A stretch of DNA of 64,000 nucleotides. Origin: Sinorhizobium terangae. GTDB lineage: Bacteria > Pseudomonadota > Alphaproteobacteria > Rhizobiales > Rhizobiaceae. The notes under the pieces were generated by a model. That model did not search any database and was not told the DNA's origin. It saw only the letters and a program-made list of their open reading frames with translations. The stretch is taken from positions 1,550,001 through 1,614,000 of the forward strand of contig NZ_CP121660.1 in NCBI RefSeq assembly GCF_029714365.1, in the 5' to 3' direction. Shown here in pieces: positions 16,854 to 26,178 of the stretch (the stretch's first letter is position 1; each line of letters starts with the position of its first letter). The position numbers were made by a program, and so were the translations under genes.

Positions 16854-18164
16854 ATGGCGGTGACTGGGCGACAGAGAGAGACAGCGGAAGCAGCGGAAGG
16901 GTGCGTAGGCCCTGCTCGGGGAACCGAGCAGGGGCTGACTTTTGCCGTCAACATCACCGAATGGAAAAGGGCCCTTCTCAAGCAGTATTTCCCCGACAGG
17001 CATTTCCATTTCCTGCCAAAGAACCTGAGCGAACGTGATTTCGAGCGTCTTTGGAAGCCTCGAATTCTTGCCGCACAGGCCGCCGAACTCTTCGTTTGGG
17101 GCCCGGAACTGCCTGCCGTACTGGCCGCGCTCGCGACGGTGCGAAGCATTCCCGTTTGGTTCGTTGAGGACGGCTTTCTTCGTTCCGCGCGCCCGAGCGC
17201 CAGCCGCACCCCGCCGCTCTCGCTGGCGCTCGACAGCCGCACGCCCTATTTCGACTGCCGCAAGGCATCCGATCTCGAAGAACTGCTGAGCACCTACGAT
17301 TTCGAGGCGGATCGGCCGCTGATGGCGCGGGCGCGGGCCGGCATTGATCTCCTCATCGAAAGCGGCATCAGCAAATATAACGGCGCGCGGCCGCAAACCG
17401 CCGAGACGGTCTATGGCGAAAAGACGAAGAAGCGCGTGCTCGTCATCGGCCAGGTGGAAGACGACGCCTCTATCCGCTACGGCTGTCCCGTCCCGATGAC
17501 CAACAACGACCTCGTGCAGCTCGCGGCGACGGAACAGCCGGAGGCGCAGATTCTCTATAAGCCGCACCCGGACGTCTTGAGCCGCGTACGCCCGGCGAAA
17601 TCCGACCCGGCCGAAGTCGCGCATCTCTGCGAGATGGTGACCAAAAGGCTTCCGCTCGCCGAGGCTCTGCGAACGGTCGACCACGTCTACACGGTCACCT
17701 CGCTCGCCGGCTTCGAGGCGCTCATGCGCGGCATCAGGGTCACGACGGGGGGGTCCCCCTTCTATTCCGGCTGGGGCCTGACGGATGACCGGCAGCCGAA
17801 CCCGCGCCGCGGCCGGAGCCTCAGCCTGGAGGCGCTTTTCGCGGGCGCCTATCTCCTCTATCCTCGCTACTTCGATCCCGAAACCGGAGCGCACACGTCA
17901 TTCGAAGCGACCGTCGCCACCATCAGAAGGCAACTCGAGGAGCCGGAGGCGCTGTCTCCTCCGCGGCCGGCATGGCGCGCGTGGGGTCCCTACGGCCTCC
18001 TCGGCTGGCGCCACCTCCTGACCGCCGCCGTGGCGCCGACGATCCGGCGCGCGGGCAATGACCGCGATGTCGAAGATTTCCGGGCCGATCCCATCCGCTT
18101 CTTTCGCGGCCTCTCCGATCGGAAGCTCCGGATCATCGGCCGTATCCTCTATCCGTTCGGGTGA
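16854..18164 (+). CDS. Capsular polysaccharide biosynthesis protein, KpsS/KpsC-like
   Basis: About 436 residues with the capsule synthesis domain (PF05159 type): VWFVEDGFLRS, PLSLALDSRTPYFD, RVLVIGQVEDDASIRYG, ILYKPHPDV, SLAGFEALMRG and FYSGWGLTDDR. KpsC and KpsS are retaining beta-Kdo transferases that build the lipid-linked Kdo primer for capsule export; this protein has one copy of the domain, so it is KpsS-sized. ATG 16854 is chosen, although the first 30 residues are unlike the family. The stop overlaps the kpsM GTG by 4 nt, first gene of a four-gene export operon. A paralogue lies at 26179-27234 on the other strand. Confidence 0.8.
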   Translation: MAVTGRQRETAEAAEGCVGPARGTEQGLTFAVNITEWKRALLKQYFPDRHFHFLPKNLSERDFERLWKPRILAAQAAELFVWGPELPAVLAALATVRSIPVWFVEDGFLRSARPSASRTPPLSLALDSRTPYFDCRKASDLEELLSTYDFEADRPLMARARAGIDLLIESGISKYNGARPQTAETVYGEKTKKRVLVIGQVEDDASIRYGCPVPMTNNDLVQLAATEQPEAQILYKPHPDVLSRVRPAKSDPAEVAHLCEMVTKRLPLAEALRTVDHVYTVTSLAGFEALMRGIRVTTGGSPFYSGWGLTDDRQPNPRRGRSLSLEALFAGAYLLYPRYFDPETGAHTSFEATVATIRRQLEEPEALSPPRPAWRAWGPYGLLGWRHLLTAAVAPTIRRAGNDRDVEDFRADPIRFFRGLSDRKLRIIGRILYPFG

Positions 18165-18940
18165 CTGACGTGAGCCTTCTCTCCATACATATGCGTGTCG
18201 TAGCCGCCCTTCTCGTCCGGGAAATGGCGACGCGCTTCGGCTCGAAGCCCGGCGGCTACATCTGGGCGCTCCTCGACCCGGCAGCGCATATCTTCCTGAT
18301 GACGCTGATTTTCCGGGCGATCGCCCGCACGCCGGCGCTCGGCACTAGCTTCGCGCTCTTCTTCGCCACCGGCTACATCGCCTTCCAGTTCTACCAGGCC
18401 ATGACGAGTTACCTGAACAGCGCGGTCCGCGCCAACAAGGCGCTGCTCAGCTATCCGAACGTCGCGCCGATCGATACGATCGTCGCGCGCTTCATCCTTC
18501 AGGTCTGCACCACGACGCTGGTCGCCGTCATCGTGCTCGGCACCATTGTCGCGACCATGCGAGTGGATACCAATCTCCATTGGCCTGCGATCCTGGAAGC
18601 GGGGGCGATGGCATGCCTTTTCGGCCTTGGCGTGGCGATGATCAATGCAGTGCTCTTCCTCAAATATCCGCTCTACGAGCAGGTGTTCGGCATCGTCAAC
18701 CGGCCGCTCTTCCTGATCTCCGGTGTCTTCTTCCTGCCCGATTCGATTCCGGCGCCCTATCGCGATCTCGTGCTCGTCAACCCGCTCGTCCACATCATCA
18801 TGGGCTTCCGCCAGGGCTTCTATCCGGAATATCGCGCCGTCGGCCTCGACATGAATTACCTTTACGGAATCGCATTTCTGACATTGTTTGTCGGAATGCT
18901 TGTGTTCACCCTTTCCCGAAAGACGCTGAGAAACGAATGA
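18161..18940 (+). CDS. kpsM: KpsM-type ABC transporter permease
   Basis: A 259-residue ABC-2 permease with about six membrane segments; the N-terminal amphipathic stretch VREMATRFGSKPGGYIWALL is the family hallmark, and YEQVFGIVNRPLFLISGVFF is near the C-terminal core. With KpsT it forms the inner-membrane channel that exports the finished K-antigen chain (RkpT/RkpS role in Sinorhizobium). Starts with GTG overlapping the previous stop (GTGA) and ends in ATGA with kpsT, so translation is coupled. A close paralogue is at 27236-28012. Confidence 0.88.
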   Translation: MTDVSLLSIHMRVVAALLVREMATRFGSKPGGYIWALLDPAAHIFLMTLIFRAIARTPALGTSFALFFATGYIAFQFYQAMTSYLNSAVRANKALLSYPNVAPIDTIVARFILQVCTTTLVAVIVLGTIVATMRVDTNLHWPAILEAGAMACLFGLGVAMINAVLFLKYPLYEQVFGIVNRPLFLISGVFFLPDSIPAPYRDLVLVNPLVHIIMGFRQGFYPEYRAVGLDMNYLYGIAFLTLFVGMLVFTLSRKTLRNE

Positions 18941-19596
18941 TCCGGTTCGAGCAGGCGACGAAATACGCCCGCACCAAGGGCATCAAGAAGCCGATCATCG
19001 AGGACGCCTCCTTGACCCTCAACCGGGGCAAAAGCGTCGGCCTGCTCGGCCGCAACGGCGCCGGCAAATCGACGCTGCTCAGGCTGATCGCCGGCGCGAT
19101 CAAACTCGACCGCGGCCGAATCATCCGTCGCGGCAAGATCTCCTGGCCGCTGGGCTTCGCGGGCAGTTTCCAGGGTTCGATGACGGGCGAACAGAACGTG
19201 CGATTCGTCGCCCGCATCTACGGCGTCGATACCGAGGCGCTGATCGCCTATGTCGAGGATTTCGCCGAGCTCGGCCCCTTCTTCCGGGCCCCGGTCGGCA
19301 CCTATTCCTCCGGCATGAAGGCGCGGCTTGCCTTCGGCTTGAGCATGGGCGTCAACTTCGACTATTATCTCGTCGACGAAATCACCGCCGTTGGTGACTC
19401 AAATTTTAAGAAAAAGTGCCAAGCTGTCTTCGAGACCAAGCTCCAGGATTCCGACGTGATCATGGTCTCGCACAGCACCGGTACGATCCGCGACTATTGC
19501 GACTGCGGCGTCGTGCTGGAAAACGGCAAGCTGACTTATTATGAAGATGTCGAAGACGCGATCCGCGCGCACGACAGAAATATGAGGGGAAATTAA
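18937..19596 (+). CDS. kpsT: KpsT-type ABC transporter ATPase
   Basis: A 219-residue ATPase. Walker A GRNGAGKST at 38-46, a Q-loop-like stretch that is short as in capsule exporters, signature YSSGMKARL near 123-131 and Walker B YYLVDE near 143-148, followed by the H-loop in VMVSHST. It drives polysaccharide export through KpsM. ATG 18937 overlaps the kpsM stop. It is the only KpsT-like ATPase in the window, so it may also serve the second KpsM at 27236. Confidence 0.9.
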   Translation: MIRFEQATKYARTKGIKKPIIEDASLTLNRGKSVGLLGRNGAGKSTLLRLIAGAIKLDRGRIIRRGKISWPLGFAGSFQGSMTGEQNVRFVARIYGVDTEALIAYVEDFAELGPFFRAPVGTYSSGMKARLAFGLSMGVNFDYYLVDEITAVGDSNFKKKCQAVFETKLQDSDVIMVSHSTGTIRDYCDCGVVLENGKLTYYEDVEDAIRAHDRNMRGN

Positions 19597-20931
19597 ATGG
19601 CTGTCAGCAAGGACGCGGCGGCGAACAGGTTCGGAACTGCTCACGCCGAGAAGGATGATGCGACCGCCAAGGGGGATGCCAAGAGCAAGGGCATTGCCAT
19701 TCTTGAAGGGCTGCTCGGGCGAGAGAGTGCGTCTGTTATCCCCCTGCGGGAGCGGCAAGACAAGTTCGAGCCGGTTGAAAAGCAGGATTGGAGGCCCGCC
19801 TGGCTGAGGAAGCTGCGCCTGCGCCACACGATCATAGGCGCCTCCTTCCTTGGGCTCGTCGCCCTGCCCGCCACGCTCGCGTCGCTTTACATGGCCTTCA
19901 TCGCCGCCGACCAGTATCACAGCACGACATCTTTCGCCGTGCGCAGCATCGAGGGCGGCGTTTCGACCGATATCCTCGGCATGTTCACCCAGGCCTCCGG
20001 CGGCAGCACCGTATCGGACAGCTATATCCTCATGGATTACATCCTGAGCGAACGCATGGCCGCGGACGCCGACCGCAGGTTCAAGCTGGAGAACATATAC
20101 GCTACCCGTGGAGTCGACTATTTCTATGGCATCGGCTCCGACCTGCCGATCGAGGACAAGCTCGCCTATTGGCGCGACATGGTTAGCGTCAACTTTGACC
20201 ATGCGTCCGGCATCATGCAGGTGACGGTCAAGGCCTTCGACCCCAAGCAGTCGCAGGAAATCGCGCAATTCATCGTCGACCAGAGCGACAATCTCGTGAA
20301 TAGCCTCTCGCTTTCCGCGCGCAACGACGTGCTGAGGGCCGCGCAGGACGAGGTTCTGGCGGGCGAGGCGCGGCTTTCAAAGGCGCGCGCGGCGCTCCGC
20401 GTTTACCGCGACAAATCACAGGAGATCAGCCCGGAGGAAGGGGCGAAGCTCGCCGTGCAACTGATCGGCGGCCTGGAGGAAGAACTGACGAAGCTCAATG
20501 CCGACCTTGCCGCGGCCAAGAGCCAGATGAGCGAGGGCACGCCGCGCATCCGCGTTTTGAAAACGCGCATTGAGAGCCTGGAACAACAAATCGCCGTCGA
20601 GCGCCAGCGCCTCGGCACGGGCGAAAGAAAGACCGCAGCGGACGATCCCAATGCCCCCGACGTCGCCGGCCGTATCGCCGAGTTCGAGGAACTGGAGACC
20701 GAGCGCGAGTTCGCCGAGCGCGCCTATACGGCGGCGCTGGGTTCTCTCGAAAAGGCGCGCATCGAGGCAAACAACCGCCAGCGCTACCTCGCCCTCTTCA
20801 TCGAGCCGACGCTCTCCGAACTGGCGCAATATCCGAGCCGGTTGCTGAATGCGTTGCTTGTGACGCTTGGGCTGCTCTTTGCCTGGGGGATTGGCGTGAT
20901 GAGCTATTACAATATCCGGGATCGGGCATAG
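19597..20931 (+). CDS. kpsE: KpsE-type polysaccharide export inner-membrane protein
   Basis: A 444-residue protein with a polar, low-complexity N-terminal region (residues 1-70), a membrane segment near 75-98 (GASFLGLVALPATLASLYMA), a large periplasmic part with coiled coil (about 230-390) and a second membrane segment near the C-terminus (LLVTLGLLFAWGIGVMSYY). This is the KpsE/RkpR (PCP-3) plan: it links the KpsMT transporter with the outer-membrane pore. The ATG directly follows the kpsT stop, with AGGGG 7 nt upstream. Last gene of the kpsSMTE block; no KpsD-like pore gene is seen in the window. Confidence 0.85.
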   Translation: MAVSKDAAANRFGTAHAEKDDATAKGDAKSKGIAILEGLLGRESASVIPLRERQDKFEPVEKQDWRPAWLRKLRLRHTIIGASFLGLVALPATLASLYMAFIAADQYHSTTSFAVRSIEGGVSTDILGMFTQASGGSTVSDSYILMDYILSERMAADADRRFKLENIYATRGVDYFYGIGSDLPIEDKLAYWRDMVSVNFDHASGIMQVTVKAFDPKQSQEIAQFIVDQSDNLVNSLSLSARNDVLRAAQDEVLAGEARLSKARAALRVYRDKSQEISPEEGAKLAVQLIGGLEEELTKLNADLAAAKSQMSEGTPRIRVLKTRIESLEQQIAVERQRLGTGERKTAADDPNAPDVAGRIAEFEELETEREFAERAYTAALGSLEKARIEANNRQRYLALFIEPTLSELAQYPSRLLNALLVTLGLLFAWGIGVMSYYNIRDRA

Positions 20932-21043
20932 CTCTTCAGCCGAGGAGCGCCCCCCGGTGTGCCCGTACCCCTTCGGTCTCCTCTCAGCGAGAGATTACGG
21001 CTGCACGCCGTGGCTCGTGCTTCATACGGTGTAAGGTCAGCGA

Positions 21044-22075
21044 ATGAGCGTATGTGACGTTAGCGTGGTCATTCCGACCTACAACCGAACATCATTGTTG
21101 CGACGAGCACTTAATTCGGTCGCTCAGCAAACCCATCTCCCCGCTGAGGTAATTATTGTTGACGATTGTTCTGAATCCGCAGTTCTTGAAGATGTAAAAT
21201 CAATCATCTTAGATTTTTCGCCACGCATTAATATCAGACTTATTGTCAACAACAGAAATAGCGGCGCAAATCACGCAAGAAACAAGGGGATTTTCGCGGC
21301 CACCAATCGATATATAGCTTTTCTCGACAGTGATGATCTATGGTTTCCGGAGAAACTTGAGAGACAACTCGAAGAGATCGGTAAAGCCGAGGCCATGAGC
21401 AATAAACCCGTCCTATCCGCGACCGGCCGTTATCGCGTCGATGATCAGGGCGAAATCATTGCAAGACAATTCGGCGGACACGTACTGAATAGTGAGAAGA
21501 TCAGAAGATCGAACTTCATCGGAACACTGAGTTCAGTCGTGGTGGAAGCCGCTGTCGCTCGCCAGGTCCGAGGGTTCAATGAAGCGCTACCTGCCTCTCA
21601 GGATTGGGATTTCTTCATCAGACTATCTGAACACGTACAATATGTTGGCGTGGCCGAACCGCTTTGCGTTTACGTGGACCATAGCCGCGAACGAATAACG
21701 TTGGATTACCGGAAAAAGCTTCGGGGCCACACTTCGATATATAAGACGCACGTCGGCCCGGTAATGACGGCTACGAACGCAATTAGAACTGAGCTCCTTC
21801 GAAATATTGCCGAGGACTACCAGGAACTCGGAAACAAATACAAGACGGCTTCCTTCTATGCAGGCGCACTCGCCTCCGGTATTCGGGTAAGTAGATCCGT
21901 ACAGCGTTTGATTGCATGCGCGCTGGATGCTTATTTTCGCGTCTTTTCTCCGCCCCCTCTAAGGCTGCGCCGCTATCAGAGATATCGCCGCTCGATGGAC
22001 AAACTTCTAAAAGATGAAACGACCCGGGCAATCATCACCAGGGACCGTAGCGTGATCCAACGGCTCATGGCATAG
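21044..22075 (+). CDS. Glycosyltransferase family 2
   Basis: A 343-residue GT-A enzyme. N-terminal VVIPTYNRTSLLRRALNSV, the EVIIVDDCS motif, NSGANHARNKGI and the metal-binding region FLDSDDLWFPEK are all typical of family 2; SQDWDFFIRLSEH is the acceptor/base motif. It would add a sugar to the capsular or a related polysaccharide; donor unknown. Base composition is clearly more AT-rich than the kps genes before it, consistent with strain-specific acquisition. ATG 21044 has AAGG 8 nt upstream. Confidence 0.85.
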   Translation: MSVCDVSVVIPTYNRTSLLRRALNSVAQQTHLPAEVIIVDDCSESAVLEDVKSIILDFSPRINIRLIVNNRNSGANHARNKGIFAATNRYIAFLDSDDLWFPEKLERQLEEIGKAEAMSNKPVLSATGRYRVDDQGEIIARQFGGHVLNSEKIRRSNFIGTLSSVVVEAAVARQVRGFNEALPASQDWDFFIRLSEHVQYVGVAEPLCVYVDHSRERITLDYRKKLRGHTSIYKTHVGPVMTATNAIRTELLRNIAEDYQELGNKYKTASFYAGALASGIRVSRSVQRLIACALDAYFRVFSPPPLRLRRYQRYRRSMDKLLKDETTRAIITRDRSVIQRLMA

Positions 22076-22171
22076 CTTCCGGGCGATCTCATTGGCTTAA
22101 CGGAATTTGCCTTGACCGGCCGATCTCGTCCGTTAAGTATGCCCCGCCGTCATCAAAGAGGAACGATTTGA

Positions 22172-23377
22172 GTGCAGGAATTCAGGAACGCTAAACATAT
22201 CGCTCTCGTTATCCGCCAATTGGGAGGGAGAAGCGGCGGCGCAGAGCGGATCTACTGCGAACTTGCAAATATTCTTATAGACAGCGGCTATCGCGTGACG
22301 TGTCTGCACTTCGACACCAAGGATACGCCGCCATTTTACCCGATCAACCCGAAGGCGGAGCTGATCAATCTTTACGGCAAGGCAAAGACGAAAAAGCAGC
22401 GGAGGGCGGTAATAGCTCAACGCCTTCCGTTTGTAACTGCTGAAGTCAAGAATCAGGCGCAATGGGATGAGAGGAACGACTTCTTCCTGTCTCAGCTTCG
22501 CGACTATTTCCAACTAGTCAAACCAGCTCTGGCGATAAGCCTTATGCCACCGGCGAATACCGTGACGCTTCTTGCTGCCGCCGGAACCGACGTGAAGATT
22601 GTTGCAACGAACCATAACGTGCCCAAAGAAGACTATGAATCACCGTATCGCTGGGACCCCAACCCGATTGATCGAGGACTCCGTCTCAAGGCTCTGGATA
22701 ACGCCGCAGCTATTCACGTTCTTTTTCCGAGTTTCAGTGAGTGGTTCCCCCCGCATCTTCGAACACGAGTGATTGCGATCCCTAATTATATCTCGCAAGA
22801 ATTTGCCAACCAACAACCAAAAGAGCAGAGAGATAGGCTGATTCTTGCTGTCGGTAGGCTTGCTGAGGTCAAGAACTATATCGCCCTCATTCGCGCCTGG
22901 GCTACGCTCGCTAATGAATTCCCGAAATGGAAGGTGATCATATACGGGACCGGGCCACAGCTCCGTGATCTAAAAGCGGAGATAATGCAGCGTGGAGTTG
23001 AAAATAGCGTGAGACTTGCTGGCCATCGCAGCGACTTGGGAGGCGAGTATGCGAGAGCTGCAATATTCTGCCATCCCGCTCATTTCGAAGGATTCGGCCT
23101 CTCCCCTGCTGAAGCACTTTCGATGGGCGTCCCAGTAGTTTCTTATGCCGATTGCCCAGGCGTTAATCAGTTCGTGAAAGATGGCTTCAACGGCATCGCT
23201 GTGCAACGGAGCGAGGAAAACGGCCTCGCAAAAGCGTTGCGTCGCTTGATGGCTGATCAACATTATCGAGAAGGCCTCAGCAAAAACGCGCCTGAGAGTG
23301 TGAGTGAATTCACACTTGAGCGATATCGGCAGAACTGGATCGGGCTGATTGAAAAACTCACGGTGGGGGCTAACTAA
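22172..23377 (+). CDS. Glycosyltransferase family 4 (GT-B)
   Basis: A 401-residue GT-B enzyme. N-terminal GGRSGGAERIYCELANIL forms the acceptor-binding loop; the C-terminal domain shows LAVGRLAEVKNY, GTGPQLRDL, VRLAGHRSDL and the nucleotide-sugar EX7E motif in HFEGFGLSPAEALSMGVPV. Starts with GTG at 22172 preceded by GAGGA. Its TAA shares one base with the next ATG (TAATG), so it is in one operon with the following genes. Likely adds a sugar to the strain-specific K antigen. Confidence 0.87.
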   Translation: MQEFRNAKHIALVIRQLGGRSGGAERIYCELANILIDSGYRVTCLHFDTKDTPPFYPINPKAELINLYGKAKTKKQRRAVIAQRLPFVTAEVKNQAQWDERNDFFLSQLRDYFQLVKPALAISLMPPANTVTLLAAAGTDVKIVATNHNVPKEDYESPYRWDPNPIDRGLRLKALDNAAAIHVLFPSFSEWFPPHLRTRVIAIPNYISQEFANQQPKEQRDRLILAVGRLAEVKNYIALIRAWATLANEFPKWKVIIYGTGPQLRDLKAEIMQRGVENSVRLAGHRSDLGGEYARAAIFCHPAHFEGFGLSPAEALSMGVPVVSYADCPGVNQFVKDGFNGIAVQRSEENGLAKALRRLMADQHYREGLSKNAPESVSEFTLERYRQNWIGLIEKLTVGAN

Positions 23378-24270
23378 TGGCCACTTTGGATATTCTGATC
23401 CCGCATTTTAACGATCCTGAGGCCTTGGCACTCAGTCTCCGTTCCGTTCGTCGGCAGACTTGGCAGGGGGACCTTCGAGTTGTAGTGGCGGACGACGGGT
23501 CACGTCCAGATATCAAGAAGGCCGTGTCTGCGATGGCGGAGCACTCAGAGATAAAAATAGACGTGCTCTTTAACCCGGTTAATCGAGGGCGGCCATACAC
23601 TAGAAACGTTCTCTTGGACGCTATTGACAGTGACTATGTCGCCTGGCTGGACGCGGGTGACGAATGGTATCCCAAGAAGCTTGCGGAGCAATTCGACCGC
23701 GTTGAACTTGTTGAGTCCTCGCATATGGGCACGCCCTTTTGGGTGACGTGCAATTATGATTGGGCATGGGTGGGCCGAAGAAAGAAAAAGATCGTCCAGA
23801 AGACTGATCAAGATCAGGCCAAAGCTCTTCTTATCGGTTCTTCCCTGAGGGCTTACCTGTGGACTCTTCTAGGTCCAGCCCAATCGTTTAAAGACGTTGG
23901 ATGGTTCGATGAGAGGCTACCAAGGCTTCAAGACCTGGATTATTTCATCCGATTTGTGTTGCATGGCGGTTCGATTAAGAACGTCAGGGAGGATGGCACG
24001 TTCTGCGTTTACCATAAGTCGGACGTCGGTCGAGATGCAGAGGAAATCCGGGCCTGCAACACCTATATCTTCGACAAGCATCGGGTGCTGTTCAATCGAT
24101 ACGGAGATAGCTTTAAGGCAATGCGCCTCTACAACATGGAGATGCTTGCTGCACGGTTTGCGCAAAATAACCGGAGCGGAAAGCTGGCACGGCAATACAT
24201 GTGGCGGGCTTTTAAAGCCAGGCCGCGAGCCTTTCTGAATCACGTACGGAAAAACGGGCTTAAAGCGTGA
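23377..24270 (+). CDS. Glycosyltransferase family 2
   Basis: A 297-residue family 2 enzyme: LDILIPHFNDPEALALSLRS, VVVADDGSRPD, NRGRPYTRN, VAWLDAGDEWYPKK and LQDLDYFIRFVLHGG. The aspartate in AWLDAGDEW takes the DXD-like place. Overlaps the preceding stop by one base and the next gene by 4 nt, showing a tight operon. AT-rich relative to the window average. Confidence 0.85.
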   Translation: MATLDILIPHFNDPEALALSLRSVRRQTWQGDLRVVVADDGSRPDIKKAVSAMAEHSEIKIDVLFNPVNRGRPYTRNVLLDAIDSDYVAWLDAGDEWYPKKLAEQFDRVELVESSHMGTPFWVTCNYDWAWVGRRKKKIVQKTDQDQAKALLIGSSLRAYLWTLLGPAQSFKDVGWFDERLPRLQDLDYFIRFVLHGGSIKNVREDGTFCVYHKSDVGRDAEEIRACNTYIFDKHRVLFNRYGDSFKAMRLYNMEMLAARFAQNNRSGKLARQYMWRAFKARPRAFLNHVRKNGLKA

Positions 24271-24875
24271 CGTCCGAGGACTTCAACTCTGGAGAGTACT
24301 GGCAGCATCGCTATCAGAAAGGAAGAGACTCTGGCGACGGTTCGTATGGGCGACTGGCGGAGTACAAAGCGAACTTCCTCAATGAATTCATTGCAGCCAA
24401 TAATATCCTGTCGATAATCGAATTTGGCTGTGGAGACGGTGCTCAGCTGGATTTGGCGCGATATCCGCGGTATATCGGCGTCGATATTGCTCCGGCTGCG
24501 ATAGAAATCTGTCAGCGCTCTTTCGTGGATGACTATACAAAGTGTTTCGTTGGCTACAATCTTCTTCAGGATTTGCCTCCGCAAGAAGTCTCTCTATCTC
24601 TAGACGTCATCTTTCACCTAGTGGAGGATAGCGTATTTGAGAAATACATAAGAGATCTCTTTAATTGGGCGTCCCGTTACGTCATCATCTATAGTAGCGA
24701 TCGAGACGAAATTCCTCTTTCACCGCATGTTCGCCATCGCCGGTTCACTCATTGGATCGAGGAGAACATTGTGGGTTGGAAATTACTCAAGCACGAACTC
24801 AACCCCTATCCTCAGGATGAACGCCACCCGGAAGACACGAGTTTCGCAGATTTTTATATCTACGCGCGAGTTTAG
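24267..24875 (+). CDS. Class I SAM-dependent methyltransferase
   Basis: A 202-residue protein with the SAM-binding glycine motif IIEFGCGDGAQLDLARY, an acidic strand end GVDIAPAAIE and DVIFHLVED as motif post II. Starts with GTG overlapping the previous stop (GTGA). Located in the polysaccharide gene block, so it may methylate a sugar residue of the capsule or its terminus. The WQHRYQKGRDSG N-terminus is typical of small methyltransferases in such clusters. Confidence 0.8.
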   Translation: MTSEDFNSGEYWQHRYQKGRDSGDGSYGRLAEYKANFLNEFIAANNILSIIEFGCGDGAQLDLARYPRYIGVDIAPAAIEICQRSFVDDYTKCFVGYNLLQDLPPQEVSLSLDVIFHLVEDSVFEKYIRDLFNWASRYVIIYSSDRDEIPLSPHVRHRRFTHWIEENIVGWKLLKHELNPYPQDERHPEDTSFADFYIYARV

Positions 24876-24937
24876 CCACCAATAATACCCAGATAGAACT
24901 AGGACAGAACCGCGTAAGGTTTTTCCAAAAATAGAAG

Positions 24938-25648
24938 GTGACGGAGGAAATGGGCGATACAATTCGCGAAGTGCTGGAAAATAAAATTCCTACAGATACC
25001 GCCGCTCAGGTCGACGTATTCAAAATGATCGATCTCAATAAGGATCAATTCAAAGATCGCATCACGGTCCTCGACCTTGGAGCCGGAACAGGCGCGTCAT
25101 ACGAGCGACTTAAGCGTCACATCCCGAACATTCAGTACATGGGGCTTGACATCGAAAGCTCGCCCGAGGTCGACAGTCGGACTAGAGAGGACCTGCAATT
25201 CAAGGTCTATGATGGCAGGAAGATGCCTTTCGAGAGCGGTCAGTTCGACGTCGTGTTCTGCAAGCAGGTGCTGGAACACGTTCGCTATCCGGATGAGGTA
25301 ATTGCTGAGGTCGCCCGTGTTATAAAGAAAGGCGGTATATTCGTCGGCTCGGTTTCGCAATTAGAGCCCTATCATAGCCATAGCATCTTTAACTGGACAG
25401 CGTACGGAATTGTCCAGGTGCTTGAGTCTCATGGTCTAGTGGTCCGCCAACTTCGTCCTGGTATAGACGGAATTACGCTGACGATGCGTAGAATAATCAG
25501 CCGCGAAAAGTTCAACGAATTTTTTGGATTTGAAAGTATTTTCAATCATTTTATTGATGGAAATCTAAGAAAATCGACTGTATGGGAAAGAAACTTTAAC
25601 AAGCTTCTTATTGCGGGCCATATCGCTTGGATCGCGTTCAAGGAATAG
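24938..25648 (+). CDS. Class I SAM-dependent methyltransferase (Methyltransf_11 type)
   Basis: A 236-residue protein. TVLDLGAGTGASYERL is the SAM motif I, GLDIESSPEV motif II, and FDVVFCKQVLEHVRYPDEVI is the Methyltransf_11 hallmark, followed by IKKGGIFVGSVSQLEP. Two starts are possible: GTG 24938, or ATG 24950 with GGAGG only 2 nt upstream. GGAGG is better placed for neither, so the longer frame is given. Sugar or polysaccharide methylation is inferred from context only. Confidence 0.78.
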   Translation: MTEEMGDTIREVLENKIPTDTAAQVDVFKMIDLNKDQFKDRITVLDLGAGTGASYERLKRHIPNIQYMGLDIESSPEVDSRTREDLQFKVYDGRKMPFESGQFDVVFCKQVLEHVRYPDEVIAEVARVIKKGGIFVGSVSQLEPYHSHSIFNWTAYGIVQVLESHGLVVRQLRPGIDGITLTMRRIISREKFNEFFGFESIFNHFIDGNLRKSTVWERNFNKLLIAGHIAWIAFKE

Positions 25649-25754
25649 GGCGGATAGTCTATCCACCCGTCTTGCGCAACGCGTTTGCAAACAACTTGTC
25701 TCCTCGCCAAGGAGTGATATTCACGACTACGAATCGTGTTTGGAGGACCAATCC

Positions 25755-26141
25755 ATGGCTATCGCCGACTTGATACTCGAAGTGGAGGCGCTAAAGCGAG
25801 CCAGCCGGGATATCGACGTAAAGATCGGACTGCTTGTTGGTTGGCAAAGGAAAGTAGAGTACACAAGAGAGAATGGGGAAGCGTCGAGAAATGTAATTTG
25901 GTTCTTACATGGGGAGCGCGCGGCACGTCTTCCGCGTTTCACGGAAACGATCGACTCAGCACTGCAGCTTGTGGATTTGGTGGCACCGCATTCGAGCGGT
26001 GGCGTTAGCTGGTCAGTTGGGCCAGATGGATCGTATGGAACAGCAGTGATAAATGACGGACCTTATTGCCAGGCTGCTACTCCGGCGCTCGCGTTGTGCC
26101 TTGCCGCGTTAAAAATCAAAGAGGCGGAAAGCGACGACTAA
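25755..26141 (+). CDS. Conserved rhizobial/phage-type hypothetical protein
   Basis: 128 residues from ATG 25755, which has GGAGGA 9 nt upstream. The order MAIADLILEVEALKRAS..., GWQRKVEYT, PRFTETIDSALQLVDLV, WSVGPDGSYGTAVI and a final ATPALALCLAALK is a pattern I know from small proteins in rhizobial genomes and their prophages, of unknown function. It sits between the glycosyltransferase block and the divergent second kps pair, with no operon partner. Confidence 0.65.
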   Translation: MAIADLILEVEALKRASRDIDVKIGLLVGWQRKVEYTRENGEASRNVIWFLHGERAARLPRFTETIDSALQLVDLVAPHSSGGVSWSVGPDGSYGTAVINDGPYCQAATPALALCLAALKIKEAESDD

Positions 26142-26178
26142 TTTAGCTGACTCCCAGTTCGCACAGGCAAATATCCGA

